NCBI GenBank assembly: GCA_963797115.1
Contig: CAWCOH010000002.1
Span: 434,001 to 498,000 of the forward strand
Length of the DNA stretch: 64,000 bases
Source of the DNA: AP-15 sp963797115
Lineage (GTDB): Bacteria > Pseudomonadota > Alphaproteobacteria > ATCC43930 > CGMCC-115725
Direction: 5' to 3'
The notes under the pieces are model-generated. The model did no database searches and was not told the origin of the DNA. It saw nothing but the letters and a program-made list of their open reading frames with translations. The first letter of the stretch is position 1. Each line of letters starts with the position of its first letter. The position numbers and the translations under genes are program-made. Shown in pieces: positions 17,074 to 26,436 of this stretch.

Positions 17074-17108
17074 CACCAGCAGTCGTCGTCAAAACGGGAG
17101 CGTCAGGA

Positions 17109-17846
17109 ATGACTAAGCAGGCTGAACCCGCAATTTGCAGATTCTACCGACTCATTCCGGACGCTCCGCCGCCGCGGCGGGCCGATCGGTCTGCGGACGG
17201 CACGCTGCCGACGCGCGGCTATCGCTATTGCGAAGCCCTCGCGTCGGCCTCTGGCTTCGGGTGGTACCTCTATCCGCCGCTGAATTTCAGCATGGTGTGG
17301 GACGGCGTCGAGATCGCTTGGACCTATGAGGGTGCTGAGGACTGGTACCCGCTGCGGGGTGCTCAGTTTCCTGGATTTCGTCAACTGTTCGAGGCAGCAG
17401 CGCCCGAACCGGTCAAGCTGTTGGCACCGACTTTTCTTGCTAGCGCGCGCGAACCCGGGGTTGTGCAGATCTGGAGCGGCTATCTGGCACGCACCGCACC
17501 GGGTTGGTCGCTACTATCTCGGGGTCCCGCCAATATCCCGCGAACTCAAGGGTACGAGCACTATGAAGGCATCATCGAGTCGGAGACTTGGTTCGGGCCG
17601 CTTTTCACCAACATCCGGCTGACACGCACGAATTCACCTGTAGAGTTCCATGTCCGCTATCCGCTATTCCAGGTGCAACCTCTGCTACGCCAATGCCACG
17701 ACGAGCCTTCCTTCGAGATCGTCGGCATGTCGGAGTTAAGTGCGGACGATTGGCATCGCTTTGAAGCCACCATGAAACCCAATACCGATCAGATGCGGAT
17801 GCTGGGCCATTACGCCGTGGATACACGGCGGCAAAAACGGCAATGA
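17109..17846 (+). CDS. DUF6065-like protein
   Basis: 245 aa soluble protein, 35 nt after the repeat gene and in the same orientation, so probably co-transcribed. It opens with FYRLIPDAPPPRRADRSADG and GYRYCEALASASGFGWYLYPP, and has a central VQIWSGYLARTAPGWSLLSRGPAN and WFGPLFTNIRLTRTNSPVEF. From memory these fit the uncharacterised family DUF6065. It is rich in Trp and Tyr, with no metal or nucleotide motif I can name. Its repeated RxP/LPxR segments and aromatic grooves might bind a peptide, but that is inference. The stop abuts the stop of the convergent EamA gene. Confidence 0.65.
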   Translation: MTKQAEPAICRFYRLIPDAPPPRRADRSADGTLPTRGYRYCEALASASGFGWYLYPPLNFSMVWDGVEIAWTYEGAEDWYPLRGAQFPGFRQLFEAAAPEPVKLLAPTFLASAREPGVVQIWSGYLARTAPGWSLLSRGPANIPRTQGYEHYEGIIESETWFGPLFTNIRLTRTNSPVEFHVRYPLFQVQPLLRQCHDEPSFEIVGMSELSADDWHRFEATMKPNTDQMRMLGHYAVDTRRQKRQ

Positions 17847-18755
17847 TCATGAAGGCAGTCGGCGGGTGGTCAGCGCGATTCCGGCGACGACGATCGCCGT
17901 TCCGAGCAATGCCAATGCCCGGACCGGCTCCCCAAGGACAGCCCACCCCAGCATGGTCGCCCAGACCGGCTGGAGATACGCGACCAGTGCCGCGGGCACG
18001 GACGCTGCTCGGGCAAGAAGGCGCAGGTAAAGTGCCGTCGGCACTGCCGAGCAGATCACACCGACGACGGCAAGCAATAGCCAGACTCTAAGCGGCTGAT
18101 TCCACGTCGCTCCGGGCTCGAACAGCAGGGAAATCACCGCCGCCACCACGGCGCCACACGCCTGCTGGCCACAGGCGAGTGCGGCCGGATTGCTGGTGGC
18201 CACATGATGGCCATAAACGGTTCCGCAAGCATAGGCTAATGCTGTCAGAAGCATCGCCGTGATGCCCACCAGCGACCCACTGCCGCCGAAAACGGCGACC
18301 GGCCCGACGATCAGCACAATCCCTATCAGGCCCGTCATTATTCCGATGAATTGGCCGTATCGAAACGGCTCCTCAATAAAAATAAAATGCGCCATTATAG
18401 CGACTATCAACGGGACCGCCGCCTGCAGCATCGCTACTACCGCACTGTCCACACGGCTGACCGCCGCCGCGGTCAGCACATTAGTCAGCCACCCGTTGGT
18501 GGTGCCAAGGACCACCACATGACCGATCATCTTCCAGGGCCGGGGCCGACAGCGGTCGACCTGGCTCCGAGGTGTCCTGCGGGTCAGCGCCAACCAGGCG
18601 AGGAGCGCCGTCATCGCGATAAATCCGCGTGAGGCGGCAAAAGCAAAGGGATACATCAATTCGGTGATGAGCTTGACGAGAACGAAGCTGCTGCCCCAGG
18701 TTCCCGAGATTACGAGCAGATTGACCCACAGCGCCGACCTTGAGACTTTTCGCAT
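17847..18755 (-). CDS. EamA-family (DMT) transporter
   Basis: 302 aa with ten hydrophobic segments in two similar halves, the usual layout of drug/metabolite transporters. Signature stretches are SGTWGSSFVLVKLITELMYPFAFAASRG at the start, VVAMLQAAVPLIVAIMAHFIFIEEPF in half one, and LVAYLQPVWATMLGWAVLGEPV in half two. The family exports amino acids, nucleosides or other small metabolites; the substrate is unknown. It ends exactly where the DUF6065-like gene ends (convergent, no gap). Confidence 0.85.
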   Translation of the reverse strand: MRKVSRSALWVNLLVISGTWGSSFVLVKLITELMYPFAFAASRGFIAMTALLAWLALTRRTPRSQVDRCRPRPWKMIGHVVVLGTTNGWLTNVLTAAAVSRVDSAVVAMLQAAVPLIVAIMAHFIFIEEPFRYGQFIGIMTGLIGIVLIVGPVAVFGGSGSLVGITAMLLTALAYACGTVYGHHVATSNPAALACGQQACGAVVAAVISLLFEPGATWNQPLRVWLLLAVVGVICSAVPTALYLRLLARAASVPAALVAYLQPVWATMLGWAVLGEPVRALALLGTAIVVAGIALTTRRLPS

Positions 18756-18883
18756 ACGCCTACCGCAGATCAGCTTCGATCGCTGTAACGAAAGAAATCG
18801 CCCAGGACGCGCGCGTTTGGCGCCACGAGGGCAGCGTCGGAGTATCGGGTGCCCAGATGCTCATCGTCGGGAGCATTATTGAA

Positions 18884-19110
18884 TCAAATGGCTCGAGCCA
18901 AATCGAAGGTGGATACGCATTCGACGATATAGCTCCTGTGCAACCGCTTGGGATCGAGAAGAGGAAATCGGCCGGAGTCGAAGGGCGGTAAATCGACAAC
19001 GCGCGCGGCGCCCTCGGTGATCAGATTGGCCATCGTTTCACCTGTCGCCGGGGCATAAAGAATGCCCCAGGCGCTAAGCCGGTCGCAAGGTAGGCCCCCT
19101 CGACCTCAGG
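18884..19110 (-). pseudogene. C-terminal remnant of an FAD-dependent (DAO-type) oxidoreductase
   Basis: The minus strand encodes EVEGAYLATG and then, after a one-base shift, AWGILYAPATGETMANLITEG followed by LPPFDSGRFPLLDP and a stop at 18884. This is the FAD-binding C-terminal end of glycine/D-amino-acid oxidase-like enzymes (ATG..gi..aP.tGe..A.li..G). The rest of the gene is absent. A small dyad (CACCCGTT-GCT-AACGGGGTG) sits at its upstream edge near 19111. Confidence 0.55.
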
Positions 19111-19264
19111 CACCCGTTGCTAACGGGGTGTTGTCGCACCAGTCGAGCGCGGGGAAAAGACCGCACGATCACGCTGTGGCCGCAAATCCCCACATACATT
19201 GACATAGCCCGGTGTTTGTTCGATTGGAGGATGATTCTCGCCCTCTTCCGCACAAGGAAGCGAT

Positions 19265-20095
19265 GTGAAGCGACCGTTGCTCGTGATCGATGGCAACTCG
19301 TTCGCGCACCGCGCGTATCACGGCGTGCCGAAATCGATTCGCCGGCTCGGCAACAAGGGCGGCGGCGCCATTCTCGGCTTCGCGAATTTTTTGGTGCGGC
19401 TCTACGCGGGGGAGCGACCCCGTGCCGTGCTGGTCGGGTGGGACACGCTCGACGCCCCGACATATCGCCATCGGGCGCTCGCCACCTATCAGAGCGGCCG
19501 CGTCTTCGACGCCGAGCTGCTGGACCAGCTCGACGTGTTGCCGCAATTCGTCGCGGCCTGCGGGTTCGCCTATGCCAAGGCGCCGGGATACGAGGCTGAC
19601 GATTTCCTCGCCGCCGCGGTTGCGCAAGAAGAGCGGCGCGGCGGCACCGCGATCGTGGCGAGCGGCGACCGCGACGCCTTTCAGCTCACCTCCGAGCGGA
19701 CAACGATCCTGCAACCGGTGCGTGCCGGAGAAATGGCGCGGATCGGACCCGCCGAAGTGCGCGAGCGCTACGGCGTCGACCCCGAGCAGGTGCCCGACTT
19801 CATCGCGCTGCGCGGCGACCCATCGGACAAGATCCCCGGCGTGCCGGGGGTTGGGCCGAAGGGCGCCGCGAGCTTGCTGCGCCGCTACGGGTCGCTCGAA
19901 GCGGCTCTCGCGCAGGGCAGCTTCGCAGCCCAGGCAGAGAAATTGCGGCTCTACCGATCGATCGCGACGATGGATGCTTCCGCACCGCTCCCTTCGCTGG
20001 ACGACCAGACACCAACCTGGCACGCCGCGGCAGCCCTCGCGCGAGAGTGGGAGTTGAACCAACTGGCCGATCGCCTTGACTTTTTCGATCGTTAA
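19265..20095 (+). CDS. stand-alone 5'-3' exonuclease (PolA N-domain/FEN type)
   Basis: 276 aa from GTG 19265 (AAGGAAG 4 nt upstream). The acidic metal-binding residues are visible: LLVIDGNSFAHRAYH, GWD in VLVGWDTLDAPTYRH, GYEADDFLAA, ASGDRDAFQL, and the helix-hairpin-helix ALRGDPSDKIPGVPGVGPKGA. It lacks the polymerase domain of DNA polymerase I. Such free-standing 5'-3' exonucleases remove RNA primers or flaps. Its genomic setting, next to a disrupted regulator and pseudogenes, gives no further hint. Confidence 0.87.
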   Translation: MKRPLLVIDGNSFAHRAYHGVPKSIRRLGNKGGGAILGFANFLVRLYAGERPRAVLVGWDTLDAPTYRHRALATYQSGRVFDAELLDQLDVLPQFVAACGFAYAKAPGYEADDFLAAAVAQEERRGGTAIVASGDRDAFQLTSERTTILQPVRAGEMARIGPAEVRERYGVDPEQVPDFIALRGDPSDKIPGVPGVGPKGAASLLRRYGSLEAALAQGSFAAQAEKLRLYRSIATMDASAPLPSLDDQTPTWHAAAALAREWELNQLADRLDFFDR

Positions 20096-20188
20096 ACTGC
20101 GCCCCTACCGCCCATTTGCCTCGGTCACCCGTACCGGCAGGTCGGCAACGTTCCGCATAGGGGGTCCCGGCACAGCTCCGCTCTGTTA

Positions 20189-21145
20189 TCATCTACCGTG
20201 AATCTGGTACGCATTGGGCTCTGATAGGTCGCCGATCAGCGTCTTTGCCTCTTTGAGGTCCGCCGTCTCGAAGCCCTCGGTGAAACGATCGTAGACCGGC
20301 GCGAGCAGTTCGCGCGCCTCCTTGATCCGGTTTTGGTCGCGCCACAGCCGGGCGAGACTGGTGGCGGCACGCAGTTCCCAGGAGAGCGCGCCTTGCCGGC
20401 GCGCCCAGTCGAGGGCTTGCCGAAACTGGTCCTCGGCCGCTACAGCCGCGACAGACGCGTTCTCCAATAGAAGAAGCTCGCCCTTAACGCGCAGCAGTTC
20501 GGCGACGCACCAACGCTCTTCTATGTTCTCCGATCGCTCGAGCGCGTCATCGACTGCCGCGATTCCTTCGGCGACTTGCACGGCCTCGGCCAAGCTCTCC
20601 GCCAGCACGCCGAGAAATGCGGTGTAATATAACGCAGGACGGAACCGGTCTCGCGAAGCTCGTCGAGGGCGGTGCGGACAAGCGGCAATCCGGCGTCGAC
20701 CCTGCCGCGCTTGAGCAACAGCGCTCCCTTGAAACAGCGGCCCCAAGCCTGCCAGACAACCACCGCAACCCTTGCCGAATGCTCGAGCAGCATCGACACG
20801 TAGCTTTCCGCTGCCGTCAGGTCGCCGACCCAGAGCGCCACTGGGCACTCCGCACGGGCCAGCGCGTAGCACAGTGAAATCGTATGATGACTTGCCTGAG
20901 CAGTTTCAATCGTCCTTTGGGCGGTGCGCATGGCTTGGTCCGGAAACCCCTGAAGCCAGAGGATCACTGCAAGGACGATGTCTGCTGGCACGCGCTGGCC
21001 ACACAAAGCGAATCGTTTGCGATCGGTTGAGCGGGTCGACATACCCACCGAGCATGTGCTCGATGTGGCGGCGCGCGCTGGTTTGATCTCCCAGGTAATG
21101 CTTCACACTGCCGATCATTCGATCGGCGATCAGCTGATCCACCGG
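20189..21145 (-). pseudogene. 3' part of ATPase/TPR regulator, separated by IS21
   Basis: C-terminal TPR half of the regulator whose 5' half starts at 25406. Homology runs through three frames: PVDQLIADRMIGSVKHYLGDQ at the IS edge, then ILWLQGFPDQAMRTAQRTIE and CYALARAECPVALWVGDL after a shift near 21000. After another shift near 20640 it continues as LYYTAFLGVLAESL, KGELLLLENA and RQALDWARRQGALSWELRAA, to a TGA at 20189. The inserted element and these shifts together mean no functional product. Confidence 0.8.
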
Positions 21146-21234
21146 TGTCAACCGACTTCCGGAACTGGACCCTTTTCGACATTGAGAACTGGACCCCCGG
21201 GTTAAGTGATGTAGCCCCGAGGCTCGGTCGGGGC

Positions 21235-21341
21235 AGCTTGTCCAGGTAGTGCACAGGAGGGACCCGCGCGCTGCGCAGCGACCGCCAAGAGTCTGGCGGA
21301 GCAGCGCGCGGGAGGTTCCTGTGTACCCACCTGGGCAAGCT
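21235..21341. repeat. long imperfect hairpin inside the IS21 element
   Basis: Two ~40-nt arms, 21235-21274 and 21301-21341, pair along most of their length (AGCTTG.CCAGGT and CCCGCGCGCTGC are exact). The loop contains a further hairpin, CCGCCA-AGAGTC-TGGCGG. It lies between the istB stop and the left terminal repeats. Confidence 0.75.
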
Positions 21342-21346
21342 CCTGG

Positions 21347-22132
21347 TCATGTTGGTACTGGCACGCTCTGCGCGATGGGCGGCGCCTTCAGCAAGCCGGT
21401 GCGCCGCTTCTCGCGGAGCCGGTAGCTGTCGCCGCGAATGGTGAGGACGTGGCTGTGATGGAGGAGACGGTCGAGGATGGCGGTTGCCACCACGGCGTCG
21501 CCGAACACCGTTCCCCACTCGCCGATGGATCGATTGCTGGTGATCAGCATGCTGCCCCGCTCGTAGCGCCGCGAGACGAGCTGAAAGAATAGATGCGCCG
21601 CATTGGGCTCGAACGGCAGATAGCCGAGCTCGTCGACGATCAGCAGTTTCGGTTTGCCAAAGTGGGTGAGGCGATCCTCGAGCCGGCCCTCGCTATGGGC
21701 CTTGGCGAGCTGGGCCACCAGGGTCGGCGCCTGAGCGAACAGCACGGTATAGCCTGCTAGGATCGCCTGGCGCCCGATCGCCACTGCCAGATGCGTCTTG
21801 CCGACCCCGGGCGGACCCAACAACAGCACCGCCTCGGCATTGGCGATGAAGCGCCCGGCGGCGATCTCGCGGATCTGCTTCTTGTCGATCGAGGGCTGGG
21901 CGGCGAAGTCGAAGCCGTCGAGATCGCGGACGAATGGGAAGCGCGCCAGCCCGATGCTCATCTCGATCCGCCGTTCATCCTTACGGCCGATCTCGCGCTC
22001 GCAGAATAGAGAGAGCGCCTCTCGAATGGTCAGCTCACGCCGGGCCGCCTCATCGATCAGACTGTCGAGCTGATCGCGGATCGCCGTCAGCTTGAGCCGG
22101 TTTAGCATCGCGACCAGGTGATCATGCTCCAT
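21347..22132 (-). CDS. istB: IS21 helper ATPase IstB
   Basis: 261 aa AAA+ ATPase that binds target DNA and recruits the IstA transposase. Walker A is LLLGPPGVGKTHLA and Walker B is LLIVDELGYLP. The sensor/arginine-finger region follows LITSNRSIGEWGTVFGD, and the N-terminal helical IstB domain begins EHDHLVAMLNRLKLTAIRDQLD. ATG 22132 overlaps the istA stop (TGATG), the standard arrangement that couples the two. Confidence 0.92.
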   Translation of the reverse strand: MEHDHLVAMLNRLKLTAIRDQLDSLIDEAARRELTIREALSLFCEREIGRKDERRIEMSIGLARFPFVRDLDGFDFAAQPSIDKKQIREIAAGRFIANAEAVLLLGPPGVGKTHLAVAIGRQAILAGYTVLFAQAPTLVAQLAKAHSEGRLEDRLTHFGKPKLLIVDELGYLPFEPNAAHLFFQLVSRRYERGSMLITSNRSIGEWGTVFGDAVVATAILDRLLHHSHVLTIRGDSYRLREKRRTGLLKAPPIAQSVPVPT

Positions 22133-23430
22133 CACCAGCGCCCTCCGACCACGCGCTCGTATTCGAGGAGCGGGCGCAATAGCTCATCTGCGCCGATCGG
22201 TTCGGGAGTTGGGACGGTCGCGAGCCGGGCCTTTGAGCCGAAGCCGACGACGCCGTCGAAGTGGACCGGGTCGACAACACGCTCGAACCGGCCGGTCCGG
22301 CGATGGTGAACCGCGACCTCCCGCCCGGCATGGCTGATGCGGAGCAGATCGCCGGCGATTACCACGCGCACGGTTTCACCGATCAGCCGCCACGGCACCG
22401 AATAGGCATTGCTATCGACCTCAATGACGCAATCAGCCTGCACCTTGCGCACCAGCTCGCGTGCCATCTCAAACGGGCGAACCTCAGTGATCGAGCGCAA
22501 CGCGCCAGCCTCGGCGCGCCGAAAGCGCTCAATCGGCGCCTCGCCGGTCGTGCCGTGCACCCGCTGATCGGCGACGTCGCGCGTCCATCCCTCGAGATGG
22601 GCTTCCAATGCCGACCAGCTCTCGAACTGCCGTCCAGCAATGGCGTTCTTCTTGACATAGCCGACGCCACGCTCGTCCTTCCCCTTGGTGCGCGCCCGGT
22701 AGGGTGCACAGGCGCGCGGCCGAAAACCCCAATGCTTGGCGAACGCGTGAAGCCGGGCATTGAACTCGACTTCCCGAGTCACCCGGTCGTGACGAGCGAC
22801 GAGCCCGCGATCATTGTCGAGCAGCACCTCCTCGGTAATCCCGCCGAAGTGACGGAAGGCGCCCTCCACGCCAGCAAACCAACTCTCCTGGCGCTCGTTG
22901 CGGAACGGCCGGACATAGAGCCGCCGCGAATAGCCCAACGTCGCCACAAACAGGTACACCTTGACGTTCTCGTCGCCGATCATTGCTCGGCGCTCGCCGA
23001 AGTCGATCTGCAGCTGCTTGCCAGGCGGCGTCTCAAAGCGGATCGTCGCCCGCGCTTCCGCTTCCAGTTCGCGCCGTAAGTGACGCACTTCGCGCTCGAC
23101 CGTCCGCAGCGTCAAACGGATCCCCTTCTCGCGCTCGAGCTCCTGTCGAACCACATCGGCATTGCCGGCATGCCGGCGGAAACGCTCCGCCACCCACTCC
23201 TCGAGCCCGGTCAGCGTCCGCGGCCGACCGCGACCGCGATACGCTACCCAGCCGCCTTCTGACAAATACCGACGAACCGTCATGTGGCTGCATCCCAGCT
23301 CGCCCGCGATCCGCCGAACACCCCACCCCAGCGCCTTCAACCGCAGCATCGCCGCGACCTCGTCCGGCGTCTGCATCACCTCCCTCCGCGGTAACTCCCC
23401 CCGCGAAGTAGGCTGTACCCAATCGTCCAT
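22132..23430 (-). CDS. istA: IS21 transposase IstA
   Basis: 432 aa DDE transposase. The N-terminal helix-turn-helix is seen in EVAAMLRLKALGWGVRRIAGELGCSH. The catalytic triad is the Asp in LQIDFGE, the Asp in EEVLLDNDRGLV and the Glu in GKDERGVGYVKKNA. A C-terminal beta-barrel follows (IEVDSNAYSVPWRLIGETVRV). I use ATG 23430; an in-frame start at 23463 lies closer to the terminal repeat. No internal stop is seen, so the element may still be active. Confidence 0.92.
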   Translation of the reverse strand: MDDWVQPTSRGELPRREVMQTPDEVAAMLRLKALGWGVRRIAGELGCSHMTVRRYLSEGGWVAYRGRGRPRTLTGLEEWVAERFRRHAGNADVVRQELEREKGIRLTLRTVEREVRHLRRELEAEARATIRFETPPGKQLQIDFGERRAMIGDENVKVYLFVATLGYSRRLYVRPFRNERQESWFAGVEGAFRHFGGITEEVLLDNDRGLVARHDRVTREVEFNARLHAFAKHWGFRPRACAPYRARTKGKDERGVGYVKKNAIAGRQFESWSALEAHLEGWTRDVADQRVHGTTGEAPIERFRRAEAGALRSITEVRPFEMARELVRKVQADCVIEVDSNAYSVPWRLIGETVRVVIAGDLLRISHAGREVAVHHRRTGRFERVVDPVHFDGVVGFGSKARLATVPTPEPIGADELLRPLLEYERVVGGRW

Positions 23431-23506
23431 TATCGAACCCTTCTCTTCAAAGAGGGGGTCCAATTCTCAATGTCGCTACAGGTCCAGTTTTATCTGTCGC
23501 CCGACA

Positions 23507-25406
23507 GCCCGATACTCGCCGCTGGCGTATCGGTAGGACCAAAGTCCCCAAAGCGCCCGCAACTGGTATTCGACGTCCTCGAGAGTCTCTGCGATTGTGA
23601 GCGCGCGGGTCCACGCCGCGTCGGTCTCACGCACGGGGCCCTTCGTATGAAACAGCGACAAACCAAACGCCGCATTGAGCTGCATTTCGCAGCGCATGTC
23701 TCTGCTCAATCCGAGGCGACATGGAAGAGCCCTTGTTCGACACGTCCCCGACACTCGTCGATCAGCGACAACTGGAACCATAGAGGCACCGCAGCGGCTG
23801 TAAGCGCCACGCCGATCGCAGCGTCGCCGCTCTGCGAAAAGCTCCAATCCAGCGCCGCTCGGACATTGCCGATCTGACGGCCATAATCCGCCAGCCACTC
23901 GGCCGCGGCTCGTGTCTCCCATTCGGCCTCGGCTCGCCCACAGAGGTCGCGGTAGTATTCGGCATGGCGTCGTGTTGCTTGTTCGAGCTCGCCTTGCTCA
24001 TTGAGTTTCTCGCGCGCGTAGGCAAGCGTCGTCTCAAGTAACCGATAGTGGACCGTGGCGTCACTGACGTCCGCTATTACGAGTGATTTGGTGACGAGGC
24101 TTGCGACGGCTTCGACGACCTCCGACGCGAGGATATCGGCGCTCGCGATAACCGCTCGCGCCGCTTCCAAACTAAAACCGCCAGCGAAGATCGACAGGCG
24201 CCGCAGCACCACACGTTCAATATCTGGGAGCAGCTCGTAGCTCCACTCGAGCGTCGCTCGCAGGGTTTGATGCCGCTGCAGTGCCCTGCGGCGACCCTCG
24301 GTGAGAAGGCGGAAACGGTCGGCGAGCCGTGAAGAGAGCTCTTGCATCCCGAGCGTAGCGGTGCGTGCTGCCGCCAGTTCGATGGCGAGCGGGATGCCGT
24401 CGCGGCGCCGACAGATCGCCGCTATGGCCGCGGCAGATTGGCGGTCCGGCGAGAAGTGCGGGTCCGCCGCCTGAGTCCGCGCGACGAACAAAGCCACCGC
24501 GCCGTGTCGCAGCACGTTTTCCAAACCCTGCGCGGCCTCCGCCGGCACCGCAAGCGGCGGCACCGGGTAGAGGCGCTCGCTCTCGGCTCTGAGCGGCTCG
24601 CGGCTTGTCGCAATCACGCGCGCTGTCGGGTTCGCGCGCAACAATGCCTCGACCATTGCGGCTGCGGCGCCGATCACATGCTCGCAATTGTCGAGCACGA
24701 GCATGATGTGCTTGGTGCCGAGTGCCGCCGCGACCCGTTCGGGCGAAATTACGCCTGACACGAGCTCGAGCCCGACCGCTGTCGCGACGGTAACCGGGAC
24801 TAACTGGGGATCGGATAGTGGCGCGAGTTCAGCGAGCCAGACCCCATCGGCAAATCGGGGCAGCAGATGCCGCGCTACTTCGAGCGCGAGTTGCGTCTTG
24901 CCGATGCCTCCCGTGCCGGTCAGGGTGACGAACCGATGGTCGGACGCGAGGCCGATTACCTCCCCGATCTCGACGTCTCGGCCGATCAGATCCGATGTCG
25001 GCGCCGGGACGTTCATCGGAGCGCGCGGCCAACCGTCAACCTCGGAAGCCGTCCTCGGTTCTGCCCACTCGCTACGGCTCGCAGGGCGTGCGCGAACCTC
25101 AGCTCTGAGCTGGTAGCCGCGGCCAACGACGGTCCGAATGAGGTCGTGGTTCGGAAATGCCTTGCGAAGCGCCTTGACTTGGGCGTGGAGATTGTTGTCC
25201 TCGACGATCCGGCCTGGCCAGACGCGGCTCATCAGCTCGTCTTTGCTGACGACGGCTCCGCCCGCGTCGATCAGTACGATCAGCACATCGAAAGCGCGCC
25301 CGCCGAGTTTGATCGGCCGACCGTCGGCGAAGGCTTCGCGGCGCTGTGGCAAGATCCTGAAGCGACCGAACTCGAAGCTCGCCGGGGCTTCGGACACGGG
25401 ATCCAT
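23507..25406 (-). pseudogene. 5' part of winged-helix/AAA/TPR transcriptional regulator, cut by IS21
   Basis: Begins at 25406 with a CadC/OmpR-like winged helix (about 10-105: FGRFRILPQRREAFADGR, LMSRVWPGRIVEDNNLHAQV, VVGRGYQL). An NB-ARC/AAA ATPase module follows with Walker A TGTGGIGKTQLAL and Walker B HIMLVLDNCEHV, then helical repeats. A frameshift at about 23706-23740 precedes the stretch RDMRCEMQLNAAFGLSLF and EDVEYQLRALWGLWSYRYASGEYR, which ends at the IS21 right end. Intact relatives run to about 930 residues. Roughly 20 residues of the family consensus are missing where the two halves would join across the IS. Confidence 0.85.
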
Positions 25407-25431
25407 GCATGGACGGCGATGGTAGCCGACC

Positions 25432-25459
25432 TTTTCAGGTGAATTCAGACATTTTCTCG
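25432..25459. repeat. 27-bp intergenic motif, copy A
   Basis: TTTTCAGGTGAATTCAGAC followed by ATTTTCTC, located between the regulator start and the VOC gene. It is nearly identical to a second copy at 26584-26610 and is followed in both by a CTATAA. Confidence 0.55.
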
Positions 25460-25554
25460 GGAGTTGCCGACCAGCGACGCCCAGCTATAAACGGCAGCCC
25501 GGCTTCGCCCAGCCGAATCGCCGGCGGGCGCAAAAACTGTGATGGAGGGTGAGG

Positions 25555-25964
25555 ATGACCGGCTCGACAGTGATTCCGTGCCTGCGCTACCGCGACGCGA
25601 AGCGTATGATCGGCTGGCTTTGCGATGCATCCGGCTTTCGCCCCCAAGCGGTTTACGAAGACGGCAGCGACGGCATCGCGCATGCCCAGCTGACCCTCGG
25701 CAGCGGAATGATCATGCTGGGTTCCCTGCGGGAAAATGACCAGTTCGCCCAAGTGCAGTCGATCCCGGCCACGCTTGGTGGGACCACTCAGAGTCCGTAC
25801 CTCGTCGTCGCCGACGCCGATGCAATCTATCGAAGCGCCATTGCCGCCGGTGCCGAAATCGTCATCGAGATCAAGGACGAGGATTATGGCGGTCGGGGGT
25901 TTCCTGTCGCGACCCGGAAGGCCACCTCTGGAACGTCGGCACGTACGATCCCTGGAAGCAATGA
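25555..25964 (+). pseudogene. VOC-family (glyoxalase-like) protein, frameshifted near the end
   Basis: ATG 25555 has GGAGGGTGAGG upstream. The product TVIPCLRYRDAKRMIGWLCDASGF and GSGMIMLGSLREN, with YLVVADADAIYRSAIAAGAEIV, is a vicinal-oxygen-chelate fold of the PhnB/glyoxalase-like type. At DYGGRGF (about 25895) a one-base shift is needed to continue as CRDPEGHLWNVGTYDPW and stop at 25964. Without it the frame runs on into unrelated sequence to 26124. Either a true late frameshift or a sequencing error. Confidence 0.75.
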
Positions 25965-26214
25965 GCTACGACGGCGGGGATCAAGCTTGGCCGCAGGTAG
26001 GTGGCTCAAAGCTGGTCCGCACCGTCCATCTGCCGCGCCGGACTGGATTTCTTCAGCGCCTTGTCGACTGCGGGTCCGCTCAAACGTCTCTGATATCGAC
26101 GTAGCCTGCCGGCCGCAGTGCTGAAGCGACCGGTCCGCTCAGTCATCGAGGCGGCGTTATCTCGCTACAACAGGCGAGAAATGTGGCCGAAAAGTTGATC
26201 GTCGAGAGGTCATT

Positions 26215-26436
26215 ATGACCATGAGCGAATACGAGGAACGGTTCCTATTACCAGCCCCATCACTGCACCAAACTTTTGCCGCGATGTGTGGACACAACCG
26301 CAGACGACGGCGCGGTCGCTACTTCTGGGTTGCTGCAGCCTTGGTCAGCATGATGACGATGACATGTGAAGTCGCATCGCATCACCCCAATGGGACGGGT
26401 AATGGCCTGGAAGCATGGAAGAGCAGCATCCGTTGA
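26215..26436 (+). CDS. small hypothetical protein with one membrane segment
   Basis: 73 aa. An acidic-aromatic start (MSEYEERFLLPAPSLHQTFAA) is followed by an Arg-rich stretch (HNRRRRRGRYF) and one hydrophobic segment (WVAAALVSMMTMTCEVA). The positive residues before the segment favour an N-in orientation. GAGAGG lies upstream of the start. I do not recognise a family. It could be chance, but similar short ORFs with this head recur, in my memory, in rhizobial genomes. Confidence 0.4.
   Translation: MTMSEYEERFLLPAPSLHQTFAAMCGHNRRRRRGRYFWVAAALVSMMTMTCEVASHHPNGTGNGLEAWKSSIR

Larger units (their letters stand above)
21146..23506 (-). mobile_element. IS21-family insertion sequence (istA/istB)
   Basis: Bounded by imperfect 26-bp terminal inverted repeats beginning TGTC: the left end shows TGTC-N2-CGAC-N7-ACTGGACC from 21146, and the right end, read inward from 23506, shows the same pattern. 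A second pair of sites, CGACATTGAGAA(C/T)TGGACCCCC, lies just inside each end. Multiple ACTGGACC sites at both ends are typical of IS21 transposase-binding arrays. Total 2361 bp. No flanking target duplication is seen. Confidence 0.85.

Noticed and set aside
16363..17076. Long minus-strand and alternative-frame open frames across the 81-bp repeats
   Set aside because: They follow automatically from a stop-free unit whose length is divisible by three; only the forward frame at 16444 has a strong Shine-Dalgarno and a non-repeat leader.
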